A stretch of DNA of 64,000 bases from Amycolatopsis sp. cg9 (GCF_041346945.1 NZ_CP166850.1:4526001-4590000), one strand, 5' to 3'; positions 28,549 to 38,391 are shown, numbered from the stretch's first letter. Program-made: numbers and translations. The notes: generated from the letters alone by a model not told the origin.

Positions 28549-30327
28549 TCAGGGCGCGTACTTGCCCACGAAGCTGCCGCAGGTCACCACGCGGCCGGTG
28601 AGCCGGGCCTGGATCGCCGTCTCCAGCCCGAGGTAGGTGAACACCGGTGTGTCGGCGGGGACCGCCGCGGGCACCGGGCCGCCGGTGGCCAGCAGCCGGC
28701 TCGGCACCGTCTGGAACAGCACCAGGTAGCCGCCTTCGCGGTTCAGCTCGTCGCTCTTCGCGAGCATCCGCTGGGGCGCGTCGCCGACGATCTCCAGCGG
28801 CAGCGGCCACTCCAGCGGGAACGGGTTGGTCAGGCCGAAGGCGGGGTAGGCGAACGCGTTGTCCGGCAGGACCGCCGTCCGCGGGGCCGGGAAGCGGTCG
28901 ACGCAGTCGCGGATCTGCCGGACGTAGGCGTAGGTCGAGGGGTTCGTGCGGATGCCCGACATGGCGGGGCTGACGTCGCCGAGGTCCGCGGTCAGCCGGT
29001 CGTGCCCGAGGTCGAGGTAGGCGGCCTGGTCGTGGCGGGCGACGACGACCCAGCCGCACACCGCGACCGCGGTCAGCCCGGCCGTCGCGGTCACCCAGCG
29101 CCGCGCCAGCCGCGGCCGCGGCGGGACGACGTGGCTCAGCAGCAGCAACGCCGTCAGCGCGAGGGTGCCGGTGAGCAGCGTCGGGGTGTCGTTGCCCCAC
29201 GACAGGCTGGTCATGAACCCGGTGGCGAGCACGAGCAGCCCGGCCCACGGCACCTTCCGCGCCACGGCCGCGTTCACCGGCACGCTGACCGCGACGATCC
29301 ACCACAGGACGTCCGCCCAGCGCGAGGAGCCGGTGAACCGGCCGTCGACGACGGTCCAGACCACCGCGGCCGCCCCGGCGAGCACCAGCACCCAGGACGC
29401 GGCCCGCCCGGCCGCGCCGAGCCGGTCGCCGGGCAGCCGGACGGCCAGCAGCACCACGGCGATCGCGGCGAAGAAACCCAGTTCGCGCACCGGCGCCCGG
29501 GTCAGCGCCTCGGGGTCGGCCAGCCACAGCCCGAGCAGCCGCTCGCCGTACGCGGGCACGCCGCCGGTGAGCTGCTCGACCATCTCGGCGAACCCGCCGC
29601 CGAGGGCGACCCAAGCCACGTACGCCAGCCCGGGCGCGCCGAGCGCGAGCAGGTCGAGCAGCACCCGCGCCACGCGCCGCGTGCCCGCCCGGGTGGCCGG
29701 GTGCAGCAGCAGCCACAGCACGCCGATCACGGCGGCCAGCGCGAAGCTCTGCTTGACGAACACGGCGCAGCCGAGCAGCACCAGCCCGCCGCGGCGGGCG
29801 AGGGCGTGGCCGGTGCGCAGCCCGCTGTCCAGCGCCCAGGCCCCGCACGCGGTGAGCGCGATGCCGTCGACGGTGTGCCAGGCCATCAGCGGGAAGGCGT
29901 TGAGGTTGATCAGCGACGCGGCCGCGACCATCGCCGTCATGCCCGGCCCCCAGCCGAGCACCCGGCGGCGGGTGACGAGCGTGGCGAAGGCGATCGTGGC
30001 GACGATGATCTCGATCATCGAGAGGAAGCTCGACCCGAAGAACAGCGGCATCGGGAGGGCGAAGTCGGCGACGTGCAGCACCGCGGACCCGAGCGGGCGC
30101 GCGGAGATGATGTCGGCGTGCGGGACTTCGCCGTGCAGCACCCGCCACGCCTGGGCGAGGATGAAGCCCTGGTCGGAGGGGTGGAACCCGAAGCGGCCGA
30201 CGCGGAGTTCGGTGGCCAGCGCCAGCAGCACGACCCAGCTGGCGTGGATCGCCCAGCGCAGTACCGGCCGGGCGGCCTTCGGGGGCGGGGGTTCCGTGGC
30301 GGCGTGCGCAGGACTCGCCACGTCCAC
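28549..30327 (-). CDS. Polytopic membrane protein, possible GT-C glycosyltransferase
   Basis: About 592 residues from GTG 30327 (a second GTG lies two codons downstream, and upstream GTGs up to 30408 are possible). Some 11-12 hydrophobic spans lie between about 30 and 450, then a soluble C-terminal domain of about 140 residues with YAYVRQIRDCVDRFPAPRTAVLPDN. Span 1 is followed by a loop with HPSDQGFILAQAWRVLHG, where an acidic residue sits as in GT-C enzymes that use polyprenyl-phosphate sugars. That similarity is only topological. It stands alone. The reading frame ends 9 bp from the converging MocR-type stop. Confidence 0.55.
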   Translation of the reverse strand: MDVASPAHAATEPPPPKAARPVLRWAIHASWVVLLALATELRVGRFGFHPSDQGFILAQAWRVLHGEVPHADIISARPLGSAVLHVADFALPMPLFFGSSFLSMIEIIVATIAFATLVTRRRVLGWGPGMTAMVAAASLINLNAFPLMAWHTVDGIALTACGAWALDSGLRTGHALARRGGLVLLGCAVFVKQSFALAAVIGVLWLLLHPATRAGTRRVARVLLDLLALGAPGLAYVAWVALGGGFAEMVEQLTGGVPAYGERLLGLWLADPEALTRAPVRELGFFAAIAVVLLAVRLPGDRLGAAGRAASWVLVLAGAAAVVWTVVDGRFTGSSRWADVLWWIVAVSVPVNAAVARKVPWAGLLVLATGFMTSLSWGNDTPTLLTGTLALTALLLLSHVVPPRPRLARRWVTATAGLTAVAVCGWVVVARHDQAAYLDLGHDRLTADLGDVSPAMSGIRTNPSTYAYVRQIRDCVDRFPAPRTAVLPDNAFAYPAFGLTNPFPLEWPLPLEIVGDAPQRMLAKSDELNREGGYLVLFQTVPSRLLATGGPVPAAVPADTPVFTYLGLETAIQARLTGRVVTCGSFVGKYAP

Positions 30328-30708
30328 GCCTCGCCCGCCTTCCGCTCCCCGATCACACCCGGGAGCGATGGTACTGGCCGAGGCACGACCCGCCGTGCCC
30401 CGCACCACCGCACCCCGGCGGTCCGGGAGGTCGCGAATGAGTCATTCGCGGCGCTGGACGTCCCGAATGAGTCATTCGCGACGGTGGGGCCGGAAGCCGG
30501 AGCCGGGCGCGGGGGCCCGGCTCCGACGCGAGTTCACCCGAAGGTGGGCCGTGCGGTGCCGATCTCGGCTGTCTTGTCGGCGCGTTCCCCAGCGGTGATT
30601 TCCGGCATTCCGAACTCCCCAGTTCACGCCCGTACCGGTGTACGGGACTCGCGCGAGGGTAGAAGTACCGTCGCCGCCGTGCCAGGGTTTCGGCGGAATT
30701 CGCGGGGA
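30328..30708. other. Gene-free interval
   Basis: 381 bp between two minus-strand genes. It contains the promoter region of the polytopic membrane protein and the AATGAGTCATTCG palindromic pair at 30432-30480. I see no open frame of normal codon pattern and no RNA structure beyond the repeat. Confidence 0.6.
30432..30480. repeat. Two-copy AATGAGTCATTCG palindromic repeat
   Basis: CGCGAATGAGTCATTCGCG, a perfect 19-bp palindrome, lies at 30432-30450. A second copy of its 15-bp core (CGAATGAGTCATTCG) lies at 30464-30478 after GCGCTGGACGTC. The pair as a whole is again an inverted repeat. It is non-coding, apparently a dispersed intergenic element. Confidence 0.8.
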
Positions 30709-32688
30709 TCAAGCACGACGGCGCCAGATCGAGCGGGTCACCGCCGCCGCGACCGACGCCGGCGCGGGCCGGCGGGGCAGGTCGCGGGCCTCCGGCGCCG
30801 ACTCCCGCATCGCCGAGTACGCCAGGTGCGCGGCGAAGCGGGAGAGCCGCGGTGCGACGAGCGCCGCCAGTTCGGCCGCGCGGCCTTCGGGCAGGCTGAG
30901 GATCTCCGGCCGCTCCTCGCACGCCTTCACCACGAGGGCCGCCGCGCGTTCCGGGCTGCTCGACGGGAGACCGCGGTAGCCGGTCGGTGCGATCATCGGG
31001 GTCCGGACCAGCGGCATCCGCACCGACGTGAACGTGACACCGTCCGAGAGCGTCTCGCGCCCGGCCGCCAGCCCGAACTCCTCCAGCGCCGCCTTCGACG
31101 CCAGGTACGCGGAGAAGCGTGGGGTGTCGGTCTGCAGGCCCTGGGTCGTCACGTTGACGACGTGGCCGAACCGGCGCTCGGCCATCGACGGCAGGAACCC
31201 GAGGATCAGCCGCACCGGGCCGAAGTAGTTGATCGCCATCGTGCGCTCGAAGTCGTGGAACCGTTCGGTGGACAGCGCGACCGAGCGCCGGATCGACCGG
31301 CCCGCGTTGTTCACCAGCACGTCCACCGCGCCGTGCTCGCCGAGGACGTCCTTGACGAGCGCGTCGACCGCGTCGCCGTCGGTGAGGTCGCAGGGGTACG
31401 CCGCCGCGGTGCCGCCCGCGGCGAGGATTTCCTCCCGCACCTCTTCGAGTTCCGACGCGCGCCGGGCCACGAGGATCACCTTCGCGCCCTTGCGCGCCAC
31501 GGCGAGCGCCGACGCCCGGCCGATCCCGGACGACGCGCCGGTGATCAGCACCGTCCGCCCGGCGAGCCCGTGGGTGCGGCGGGCGCGGTCGGGGTCGAGG
31601 TGGGCCTGCCAGTACCGGTACAGCGGCGCCGCGTAGTCCCGCAGTGCGGGCAGTTCGACGCCGCTGCCGAACAACGCCGTCGTCGTGCGCGCGGTGTCGA
31701 ACTCGACCGGCATGCTCAGGTGTGGCAGCACTTCGAGCGGGACGCCCAGCTCTTCCAGGACGGCGGCCCGCGTGGCCCGGCCGCCGGGCAGGCGGTCGAT
31801 CCCGGCCGCGGCCGCCTTCGCGACCCACCCGCCCGCGCGCCGGACCACGCCCGAGGCCCGGGTGGGTAGCGCGGCCCGGACCACCGGCCCGCCCGCGGCG
31901 CGCGCGAAGGTGTTGTAGACGGAGTTGAGCGACTGCGGCCGCGCGGCCGCGAGGTGGTACGTCGAGCCGGACGGCGCGTCCCGGTGCATCAGGTGGTCCA
32001 TCGCGTCGACGACGTAGTCGACCGGCACGAGGTTCGTCGCGCCGAGGTCGGGGGCGGCCAGCGGGAGCCGCCGGGGCAGCGCCGCCAGCCGCGAGATCGC
32101 GGGGAGGAAGAAGTAGGGCCCGTCGACCTTGTCCATCTCGCCGGTGCGCGAGTCGCCGACGACCGCGGACGGCCGGTAGACGCGGAAGGGCAGGGCCTGT
32201 TCCCGGACGAGCTTCTCGGCCTGGAACTTCGTCGCGTGGTACGGCGAGCCGAAGCGCTGGCCGAGGTCGAAGTCGGCCTCGGTGAACCGCCCGGCGTGGT
32301 CGCCCGCGACGGCGATCGAGGACACGTGGTGCACCAGCCCCGCCCCCGCCGCGGCGGCGAAGGCGAGCAGGTGCCGCGTGCCCTCGACGTTGGCGCGCCG
32401 GTTGGCTTCCTCGCCGGCGGTGAGGTCGTAGACCGCGGCCAGGTGGACGACGTGGTCGAGGTGGTCCAGCTCGGCGGGGTCGACGCCGAGCCGCGGTTCG
32501 GCGAGGTCGCCGACCACGGGACGCAGCTTGTCCGCACCCGCCCAGTCCCGGCTCAGCGCGGCCAGCCGCTCGCGGGAGGTCTCCCGCACCAGCGCGTACA
32601 CGGCGGACGTCTCCGGCCGCCGGAGCAACCGCGCGACCAGGCGTTTCCCGATGAAGCCCGTCGCACCCGTCACGAAGTAGGTCGTCAT
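30709..32688 (-). CDS. AcrA1-type acyl-CoA reductase, extended SDR fused to classical SDR
   Basis: 659 residues. The N-terminal half (about 1-360) is a fatty-acyl-CoA-reductase-type extended SDR with VTGATGFIGKRL, VVHLAAVYDL and active-site SPYHATKFQAEKLV. The C-terminal half (about 375-640) is a classical SDR with ITGASSGIGRAS, NNAGRS and SAYLASKAAL. This two-domain order and length match mycobacterial AcrA1 (Rv3391) and related acyl-CoA reductases that make fatty aldehydes or alcohols for wax esters. The palindrome CCTACT-N4-AGTAGG lies 32-47 bp before the start and suggests TetR-like control. Confidence 0.85.
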   Translation of the reverse strand: MTTYFVTGATGFIGKRLVARLLRRPETSAVYALVRETSRERLAALSRDWAGADKLRPVVGDLAEPRLGVDPAELDHLDHVVHLAAVYDLTAGEEANRRANVEGTRHLLAFAAAAGAGLVHHVSSIAVAGDHAGRFTEADFDLGQRFGSPYHATKFQAEKLVREQALPFRVYRPSAVVGDSRTGEMDKVDGPYFFLPAISRLAALPRRLPLAAPDLGATNLVPVDYVVDAMDHLMHRDAPSGSTYHLAAARPQSLNSVYNTFARAAGGPVVRAALPTRASGVVRRAGGWVAKAAAAGIDRLPGGRATRAAVLEELGVPLEVLPHLSMPVEFDTARTTTALFGSGVELPALRDYAAPLYRYWQAHLDPDRARRTHGLAGRTVLITGASSGIGRASALAVARKGAKVILVARRASELEEVREEILAAGGTAAAYPCDLTDGDAVDALVKDVLGEHGAVDVLVNNAGRSIRRSVALSTERFHDFERTMAINYFGPVRLILGFLPSMAERRFGHVVNVTTQGLQTDTPRFSAYLASKAALEEFGLAAGRETLSDGVTFTSVRMPLVRTPMIAPTGYRGLPSSSPERAAALVVKACEERPEILSLPEGRAAELAALVAPRLSRFAAHLAYSAMRESAPEARDLPRRPAPASVAAAVTRSIWRRRA

Positions 32689-32719
32689 GGCCGGTCCCTT
32701 CCGTCGGGGCCGACTCTAA

Positions 32720-32735
32720 CCTACTGGAAAGTAGG
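32720..32735. promoter_or_regulatory. Operator-like palindrome before the acyl-CoA reductase
   Basis: CCTACTGGAAAGTAGG, perfect 6-bp arms with a 4-bp centre, in the promoter region. No regulator gene lies next to it in this window. Confidence 0.5.
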
Positions 32736-32798
32736 AACGGTAGTTGTCAGTGTTGCCCAGGGGTCTGACCCCCAGACCCCCGCCAAGGAACCCCCGGG

Positions 32799-33002
32799 TC
32801 AGGTTTGGGCCGTCTCGTCCGCCGTCGCGACGACGGCGTCACGCAACGCGGCCCGCAGCCGTCCGACGTCGAGCGGTCCGAGCACCGCCGCCTCGCCGGG
32901 TGGCGCGACCAGCACCACCTTGTCGTTGCTGACGAACACCGTCACGTCCCTGCGCCTGCCGGCCAGATCGCGGCAGCCGATCGACCACTCGCCCCGACTC
33001 AT
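32799..33002 (-). CDS. Small conserved-looking hypothetical protein
   Basis: 67 residues from the ATG at 33002. It opens with MSRGEWSIGCRDLAGRRRD and continues with two predicted strands (VTVFVSNDKVVLVAPPG) and a C-terminal helix (DVGRLRAALRDAVVATA). The compact beta-beta-alpha plan resembles very small DNA- or protein-binding modules of actinomycetes, but I cannot name a family. The surrounding intergenic space on both sides and the normal codon pattern support coding. Confidence 0.5.
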   Translation of the reverse strand: MSRGEWSIGCRDLAGRRRDVTVFVSNDKVVLVAPPGEAAVLGPLDVGRLRAALRDAVVATADETAQT

Positions 33003-33207
33003 GGTCGCCGCCCTCCGATTCCTTCGTCGATCGTGCTTCGTGCGAGGGTGGGAGGGGGCCGTGGCGGCGCTATGACGCCGGTTCACCCGATCTGCCTACT
33101 CGCGGGTTTTGTCTTGCGCTTCGCGGATTTCCGGCGTATCCCCCGGTCGTGGCGCGGCCGGTTCCGGAGTACCGTCCGCACCGTCTCGTCGTCGTGGGAG
33201 GTCGCTG

Positions 33208-34431
33208 ATGTCGGAGCCGCGGAAGATCGTCGTCGTCGGTGCGGGACTGGGCGGGGCCTCCGCCGCGGCCGCGTTGCGAGAGCGTGGCTACACCGGCGAA
33301 GTCCTGTTGATGGGCTCGGATCCGCACCGCCCGTACGAGCTGCCGCCGCTGTCGAAGGGCGTCCTGCTCGGCACCGCCGACGAACCGGACTGGGTGCACG
33401 AAGAGAAGTACTACGCCGAGAAGGACATCCGATTCACGGCCGGTGTCACGGCGACCCGCGTCGAGCTCGGCGCCCGCCTGGTCCTCGACGACGCGGGCGG
33501 CGAGCACCGCTACGACCGCCTGGTACTGGCCACCGGCTCCCGCCCCCGGTCGCTGCCGGTCCCGGGCGGCGACCTGCCGGGCCTGTACACGCTGCGCACC
33601 CTGGACGACGCGCTGAAGCTGCGCTCGGCGTTCGCCGAAGCGGAGCGGGTGGTGATCGTCGGCGCCGGCTGGATCGGCTCGGAGGCCGCCGCGGCGGCCC
33701 GCACGCACAACGCGGACGTGACGGTGGTGGACCCGGTCCCGGTGCCCCTGGCCAACGTCGTCGGCGAGACGATCGGCGGCGTCTTCCGCGACCTGCACGT
33801 CTCGAACGGCGTGCACTACCGCCTGGGCGAGCAGGTGGCGGAGATCACGGGCGGCCCCGACGGCGTCCGCGGCGTCCGCCTCGGCAGCGGCGAAGAGCTC
33901 CAGGCGGACGTGGTCCTGGTCGCGGTCGGCGCGGCCCCCCGGGTCGAGCTGGCCCACGCGGCGGGCCTGGAACTGTCCGACGACGGCGGCGTCGCCGTCG
34001 ACGCGGGCCTGCGCACGGCGGCCCCGGACGTGTACGCGGTGGGAGACATCGCGGCGCACTTCCACCCCCGCTACGGCCGCCGGATCCGGGTGGAGCACTG
34101 GGCGAACGCGAAGGACCAGGGCGCGCACGTGGCGCAGAACCTGCTGGGGGAGAACGAGCCGTTCCTGGCGTCGCCGTACTTCTTCACCGACCAGTACGAC
34201 CTGGGGTGCGAGTACCGGGGACTGGCGGACCCGGCTTCGGACGAACTGGTGGTGCGGGGTGACCTGGCGGCCCGCGAGTTCACGGCGTTCTGGCTCCGCG
34301 ACGGCGAAGTGGCGGCGGCGATGAACGTGAACGTGTGGGACGACGGGGACGCGCTGGGCGCGCTGGTGGACGGCCGCGCCAAGGTGACGGCGGAGCAGCT
34401 CAAGACGGCGGATCTGGCCTCGCTGACCTGA
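33208..34431 (+). CDS. NAD(P)H:ferredoxin reductase-like flavoprotein
   Basis: 407 residues from ATG 33208, with GGGAGG 7 nt upstream. Pyridine-nucleotide-disulfide oxidoreductase class I fold: FAD site VVVGAGLGGASAAAALRERGY, NAD site VVIVGAGWIGSEAA, second FAD motif PDVYAVGDIAAHFHP, and the C-terminal reductase domain with TDQYDLGCEYRGL. This is the type that passes electrons to a [2Fe-2S] ferredoxin or rubredoxin for P450 or Rieske oxygenases (RhdA4/BphA4 class). No ferredoxin or oxygenase is adjacent, so the partner is elsewhere. Confidence 0.93.
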   Translation: MSEPRKIVVVGAGLGGASAAAALRERGYTGEVLLMGSDPHRPYELPPLSKGVLLGTADEPDWVHEEKYYAEKDIRFTAGVTATRVELGARLVLDDAGGEHRYDRLVLATGSRPRSLPVPGGDLPGLYTLRTLDDALKLRSAFAEAERVVIVGAGWIGSEAAAAARTHNADVTVVDPVPVPLANVVGETIGGVFRDLHVSNGVHYRLGEQVAEITGGPDGVRGVRLGSGEELQADVVLVAVGAAPRVELAHAAGLELSDDGGVAVDAGLRTAAPDVYAVGDIAAHFHPRYGRRIRVEHWANAKDQGAHVAQNLLGENEPFLASPYFFTDQYDLGCEYRGLADPASDELVVRGDLAAREFTAFWLRDGEVAAAMNVNVWDDGDALGALVDGRAKVTAEQLKTADLASLT

Positions 34432-34447
34432 TCTTCGTGCGAAGATC
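34430..34447. terminator. GATCTTCG/CGAAGATC inverted repeat
   Basis: Perfect 8-bp arms with a 2-bp centre overlap the ferredoxin reductase stop and end 5 bp before the next GTG. It could be an operator for the downstream gene or, with fewer pairs closed, a weak terminator. Confidence 0.4.
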
Positions 34448-34452
34448 GCCTC

Positions 34453-34833
34453 GTGGAGGAATCAGGCTTCGAGGACAGTTTCAACCCGACCGACGCCGAA
34501 ATCCGTGCCTGGGCGTACAGCGGCGAAGACGAACCGATGCAGGACTGGGACATCCTGCTCGCCCGGCCCGAGCACCTGCCCCTGCTCTTGGAGCTGGCCG
34601 GGGATCCGGCGTGCCCGGCCCGCGAGACGCTGCTCAGCAGCCTCTACTGCGTGGTCGGCCACACGCCGGCCAAGGACGTTTTCCGCGAGTCCGCCCAGGC
34701 GGCCGAGCGGTCGGGTGACGCCTGGCTGGAGACCTGGGCACGGCGGGTCCACGAGATCCTCGACAACCCTGGGACCTTCACCCGCTCCGACTGGTGCGGC
34801 TTCCCCGGCTACGCGACGAAGCCGGTCGGCTGA
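34453..34833 (+). CDS. Hypothetical protein
   Basis: 126 residues from GTG 34453. Acidic N-terminus (MEESGFEDSFNPTDAEIRAWAYSG), then helical repeats with LLARPEHLPLLLELAGDPACPARETLLSSLY and a conserved-looking Trp-rich C-terminus (ETWARRVHEILDNP...DWCGFPGY). It looks like a small all-helical, HEAT-like protein of the kind found near immunity or repeat proteins. No family assigned. Its 3' end overlaps the converging exporter gene by 25 bp. Confidence 0.6.
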   Translation: MEESGFEDSFNPTDAEIRAWAYSGEDEPMQDWDILLARPEHLPLLLELAGDPACPARETLLSSLYCVVGHTPAKDVFRESAQAAERSGDAWLETWARRVHEILDNPGTFTRSDWCGFPGYATKPVG

Positions 34834-36029
34834 CCTTCCCGCGTCAGCGCGAGGAAAGCCACCAGCGCCAGCACCGCGAACCCCGCCATCGTCGCGGCCA
34901 TCGGCACCGCCGTCCCCGGTCCGCCGAGGCCCACCAGCGGTGTCGCCGCGGCACCCACCACGAACTGCAGCACCCCCAGCAACGCCGACGCCGCCCCGGC
35001 CGAACGCGCGTGGGAGGCCAGCGCCAGTGAGCTCGCGTTGGGCATCACCAGCCCGATGCTCGACACCAGCAGGAACAACGACACCAGCAGCAAGGCCAGC
35101 GGCGCCCGGAACAGCGCCGACGCGAGCACAAGAGCCCCGCCGAGCACGCCCAGCGAAAGGCCCCAAGCCAGCAGGACCCGCTCGGAAACCCGGCCCACGA
35201 GCCGTCCGTTGAGCTGGCCCGCCAGCACGATCCCCACGCCGTTCACGCCGAACACCACGCTGTACGCCTGCGGACTCAGGCCGTACACGCCCTGCAGCGC
35301 GAACGACGATCCCGAGATGTAGGCGAACATCGACGCGAACAGCAGTCCCGACGCGAGCGCGTAGCCGGCGAACGACCGGTCGGCCACCAGCCGCCCGTAG
35401 GTCCGCATCACCTGGCCGAGCCGGGCGGGGACCCGCACCGGCGACGGCTCCGGGAGGAAGAACACCACCACCGCCAGCAGCAGCGCGCCGAACGCCGTCA
35501 GCACGACGAACACCCCGCGCCACGACGTCCAGTTCAGCAGCTGGCCGCCCAGCAGCGGGGCCAGGATCGGGGCGAGCCCGCTGACCAGCATCAGGGTCGA
35601 GAAGAACTTCGTCATCGCGGTGCCGGAGTAGAGGTCGCGGACCGTGGCGCGGGCGATCACGATGCCCGCGGCCGCGCCCAGCGACTGGACGAACCGCGCG
35701 CCGACCAGCAGCCACGCGTCCGGGCTCACCGCGCACAGCACCGAGCCCGCGATGTACAGCACCAGCCCCGCGAGCAGCGGGCGGCGGCGGCCCAGCGCGT
35801 CCGACAGCGGGCCCAGCACCAGCTGGCCCAGCGCCAGTCCCACGATGAACGCGCTCAGCGTCAGCTGGACCGTGCTGTCCGCCGCGCGCAGGTCCTCGGC
35901 CATCCGGGGGAGGGCGGGCAGGTACATGTCGATCGACAGCGGCCCGAACGCCGAGAGCCCACCCAGGATGAGGACGAACTTCAGCTGCGCGCGCCCGCGG
36001 GTCGCGGTACGTTCCGCCGTGGTGGTCAT
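34809..36029 (-). CDS. Bcr/CflA-type MFS multidrug exporter
   Basis: 406 residues from the ATG at 36029. Twelve hydrophobic segments; the MFS DHA1 signatures are SIDMYLPALPRMAEDL in span 1, GQLVLGPLSDALGRRRPLL as motif A, and GARFVQSLGAAAGIVIARATVRDLY in span 4-5. This matches Bcr/CflA proton-coupled drug exporters. No regulator is adjacent. A start upstream at 36197 is open but has no support. Confidence 0.92.
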   Translation of the reverse strand: MTTTAERTATRGRAQLKFVLILGGLSAFGPLSIDMYLPALPRMAEDLRAADSTVQLTLSAFIVGLALGQLVLGPLSDALGRRRPLLAGLVLYIAGSVLCAVSPDAWLLVGARFVQSLGAAAGIVIARATVRDLYSGTAMTKFFSTLMLVSGLAPILAPLLGGQLLNWTSWRGVFVVLTAFGALLLAVVVFFLPEPSPVRVPARLGQVMRTYGRLVADRSFAGYALASGLLFASMFAYISGSSFALQGVYGLSPQAYSVVFGVNGVGIVLAGQLNGRLVGRVSERVLLAWGLSLGVLGGALVLASALFRAPLALLLVSLFLLVSSIGLVMPNASSLALASHARSAGAASALLGVLQFVVGAAATPLVGLGGPGTAVPMAATMAGFAVLALVAFLALTREGQPTGFVA

Positions 36030-36193
36030 CGGCCTCCTCCCGGTCCTGATTCCGACCAGCGACGCCGGTACCGGGGCTATTCCGGCTGTGATCGGTGACA
36101 CCCCGTGCTCAAATGAGCGTGAACCGATACTGATCCGACCAATTTCCGGGCGATTCGCCGCTGGCTCTGGATCGAGGCCCGCGACTGCGATAT

Positions 36194-36204
36194 ACATCGG
36201 ATGT
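36194..36204. promoter_or_regulatory. Possible operator of the fucose operon
   Basis: Palindrome ACATC-G-GATGT, 29 bp before the first gene of the operon. Its half CGGATGT recurs at 43530-43536, in front of the FadR-type regulator of the cluster. Confidence 0.4.
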
Positions 36205-36232
36205 CTGGTCGGTGTGGGTGAAGGGAATATCC

Positions 36233-37084
36233 GTGCAGCTAGTGCGCCTCGGAGAGCCGGGAAGTGAGCGTCCGTTCGTGCGGGCCGGCGACGGCACCAC
36301 CTACGACCTGGGCGGGCTGACCGCCGACGTCGACGGCGGCTTCCTCGCCGCGGACGGGATCGCGCGCGCGGCCGCCGCGCTCGCCGCCGGAGAGCTGCCG
36401 GAGGCCGGCGTCGAAGGACTCCGCGTCGGCTCGCCCATCGCCCAGCCCGGCAAGGTCGTCTGCATCGGCATGAACTACCGCCGCCACGCCGAGGAGACCG
36501 GCGCGACGCCGCCGACCGAACCCGTCGTCTTCATGAAGGCCCCGGACGTCGTGGTCGGCCCCGGCGACGACGTCCTCATCCCGCGCGGCTCGGTCAGCAC
36601 CGACTGGGAGGTCGAGCTCGGCGTCGTCATCGGCAAGACCGCGCGCTACCTCGGCAGCGTCGAGGAAGCCCTGGCGCACGTCGCCGGCTACGTCGTCTCG
36701 AACGACGTCTCCGAGCGCGAGCTGCAGTTCCGCACCGCCCAGTGGGACAAGGGCAAGTCGTGCGAGAACTTCAACCCGCTCGGCCCGGCGCTGGTCCCGG
36801 CGAGCGAGGTGCCGGACCCGCAGGACCTCGGCCTGCGGCTGTGGGTCAACGGCGAGAAGAAGCAGGACTCCTCGACCAAGGACATGATCTTCGGCGTCGC
36901 CGAGATCGTCCACCACCTGAGCCAGGTCATGGTGCTGCGCCCCGGCGACCTGATCAACACCGGCACCCCCGAAGGCGTCGCGCTCGGGCAGCCCGACCCG
37001 AAGCCGTACCTGCGCGACGGCGACGTGATCGAGCTCGAGATCGACGGCCTCGGGCGGCAGCGCCAGACCGCGAGGCAGGCCTGA
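36233..37084 (+). CDS. FAH-family 2,4-diketo-3-deoxy-L-fuconate hydrolase
   Basis: 283 residues from GTG 36233 (GAAGGGA 6 nt upstream). Fumarylacetoacetate-hydrolase fold: [15 protein letters not shown], the metal ligands in [13 protein letters not shown] with the two Glu, ND in [25 protein letters not shown] and the [15 protein letters not shown] loop. In non-phosphorylating deoxysugar pathways this enzyme cleaves the 2,4-diketo acid to pyruvate and lactate. It is the first gene of the fucose operon and is followed two bases later by L-fuconate dehydratase. The fold is certain; the substrate is inferred from the operon. Confidence 0.85.
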   Translation: MQLVRLGEPGSERPFVRAGDGTTYDLGGLTADVDGGFLAADGIARAAAALAAGELPEAGVEGLRVGSPIAQPGKVVCIGMNYRRHAEETGATPPTEPVVFMKAPDVVVGPGDDVLIPRGSVSTDWEVELGVVIGKTARYLGSVEEALAHVAGYVVSNDVSERELQFRTAQWDKGKSCENFNPLGPALVPASEVPDPQDLGLRLWVNGEKKQDSSTKDMIFGVAEIVHHLSQVMVLRPGDLINTGTPEGVALGQPDPKPYLRDGDVIELEIDGLGRQRQTARQA

Positions 37085-37086
37085 CC

Positions 37087-38391
37087 ATGGCGAAGATCAT
37101 CGGCATGGAGGTCCTCGACGTCCGGTTCCCGACGTCGAAGGAGCTCGACGGCTCGGACGCGATGAACCCCGATCCGGACTACTCCGCCGCCTACGTCGTG
37201 CTCCACGCCGACGGCGGCCCGGACGGCTACGGCCTCGCGTTCACCATCGGCCGCGGCAACGACGTCCAGGCCGCCGCGATCCGCGCGCTCGCCCCGCACG
37301 TCGTCGGCCGGGACGTCCCGGCGGACGCGGCCGCGCTCGGCGCCCTGTCCCGCACGCTCGTCGGCGACTCGCAGTTCCGCTGGCTGGGCCCGGAAAAGGG
37401 CGTCGCGCACATGGCCGTCGGCGCGATCGTCAACGCCGCCTGGGACCTCGCGGCCCGCCGCGCGAACCTCCCGGTCTGGCAGTTCGCGGCGCGGATGACC
37501 CCCGAAGAACTGGTGTCGCTGGTCGACTTCCGGTACCTGTCCGACGCGCTCACCGAGGCCGAAGCCCTGGAGATCCTGCGGCGCGCGGAACCCGGCCGCG
37601 CCGAGCGGACGAAACAGCTGGAAGCGAACGGCTACCGCGCCTACAGCACGTCCCCCGGCTGGCTCGGGTACGCCGACGCGAAGCTCGTCCGGCTCGCCGA
37701 ACAGGCGGTCGCGGACGGCTTCGAGATGATCAAGCTCAAGGTCGGCGGCAACCTCGAGGACGACGTCCGGCGCATGAAGCTCGCCCGCGAGACGGTCGGC
37801 GACGGCATCCGGATCGCCGTCGACGCCAACCAGCGCTGGGACGTCCGAGCGGCGGTCGACTGGATGACCGAGCTCGCGCCGTACGACCCGTACTGGATCG
37901 AAGAACCGACGTCCCCGGACGACGTCCTCGGGCACGCGGCCATCGCGAAAGCGCTTGCGCCGATCCGCGTCGCCACCGGCGAGCACGTCCAGAACCGCGT
38001 GGTGTTCAAGCAGCTGCTGCAGGCGAACGCGATCTCGGTGCTGCAGCTGGACGCCGCCCGCGTCGGCGGGTTCAACGAGAACCTGGCGATCCTGCTGCTG
38101 GCCGCCAAGTTCGGCGTCCCGGTGTGCCCGCACGCCGGCGGCGTCGGGCTCTGCGAACTCGTCCGGCACCTCTCGATGTTCGACTTCGTGGCGGTCTCCG
38201 GCACCGACGCGGACCGCTCCATCGAGTGGGTCGACCACCTGCACGAGCACTTCACCGACCCGGCCGTCGTCGAGCGCGGCCGGTACCTCGCCCCGACCGC
38301 ACCCGGGTTCTCCGCGCGCATGCACGACGCCACGCTGCGCCGGTTCCGCTTCCCGGACGGTCCCGAGTGGACGGAGACCGCAAGTGAGTGA
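37087..38391 (+). CDS. L-fuconate dehydratase
   Basis: 434 residues from ATG 37087. Enolase superfamily, mandelate-racemase subgroup. The N-terminal [21 protein letters not shown] and [12 protein letters not shown] are specific to L-fuconate dehydratases and human ENOSF1. Catalytic features: KLKVGG (KxK base), metal ligands in [18 protein letters not shown] and ATGEHVQNR, and the His of [11 protein letters not shown]. It dehydrates L-fuconate to 2-keto-3-deoxy-L-fuconate. Length matches the family (about 435). The stop overlaps the next start. Confidence 0.93.
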   Translation: MAKIIGMEVLDVRFPTSKELDGSDAMNPDPDYSAAYVVLHADGGPDGYGLAFTIGRGNDVQAAAIRALAPHVVGRDVPADAAALGALSRTLVGDSQFRWLGPEKGVAHMAVGAIVNAAWDLAARRANLPVWQFAARMTPEELVSLVDFRYLSDALTEAEALEILRRAEPGRAERTKQLEANGYRAYSTSPGWLGYADAKLVRLAEQAVADGFEMIKLKVGGNLEDDVRRMKLARETVGDGIRIAVDANQRWDVRAAVDWMTELAPYDPYWIEEPTSPDDVLGHAAIAKALAPIRVATGEHVQNRVVFKQLLQANAISVLQLDAARVGGFNENLAILLLAAKFGVPVCPHAGGVGLCELVRHLSMFDFVAVSGTDADRSIEWVDHLHEHFTDPAVVERGRYLAPTAPGFSARMHDATLRRFRFPDGPEWTETASE

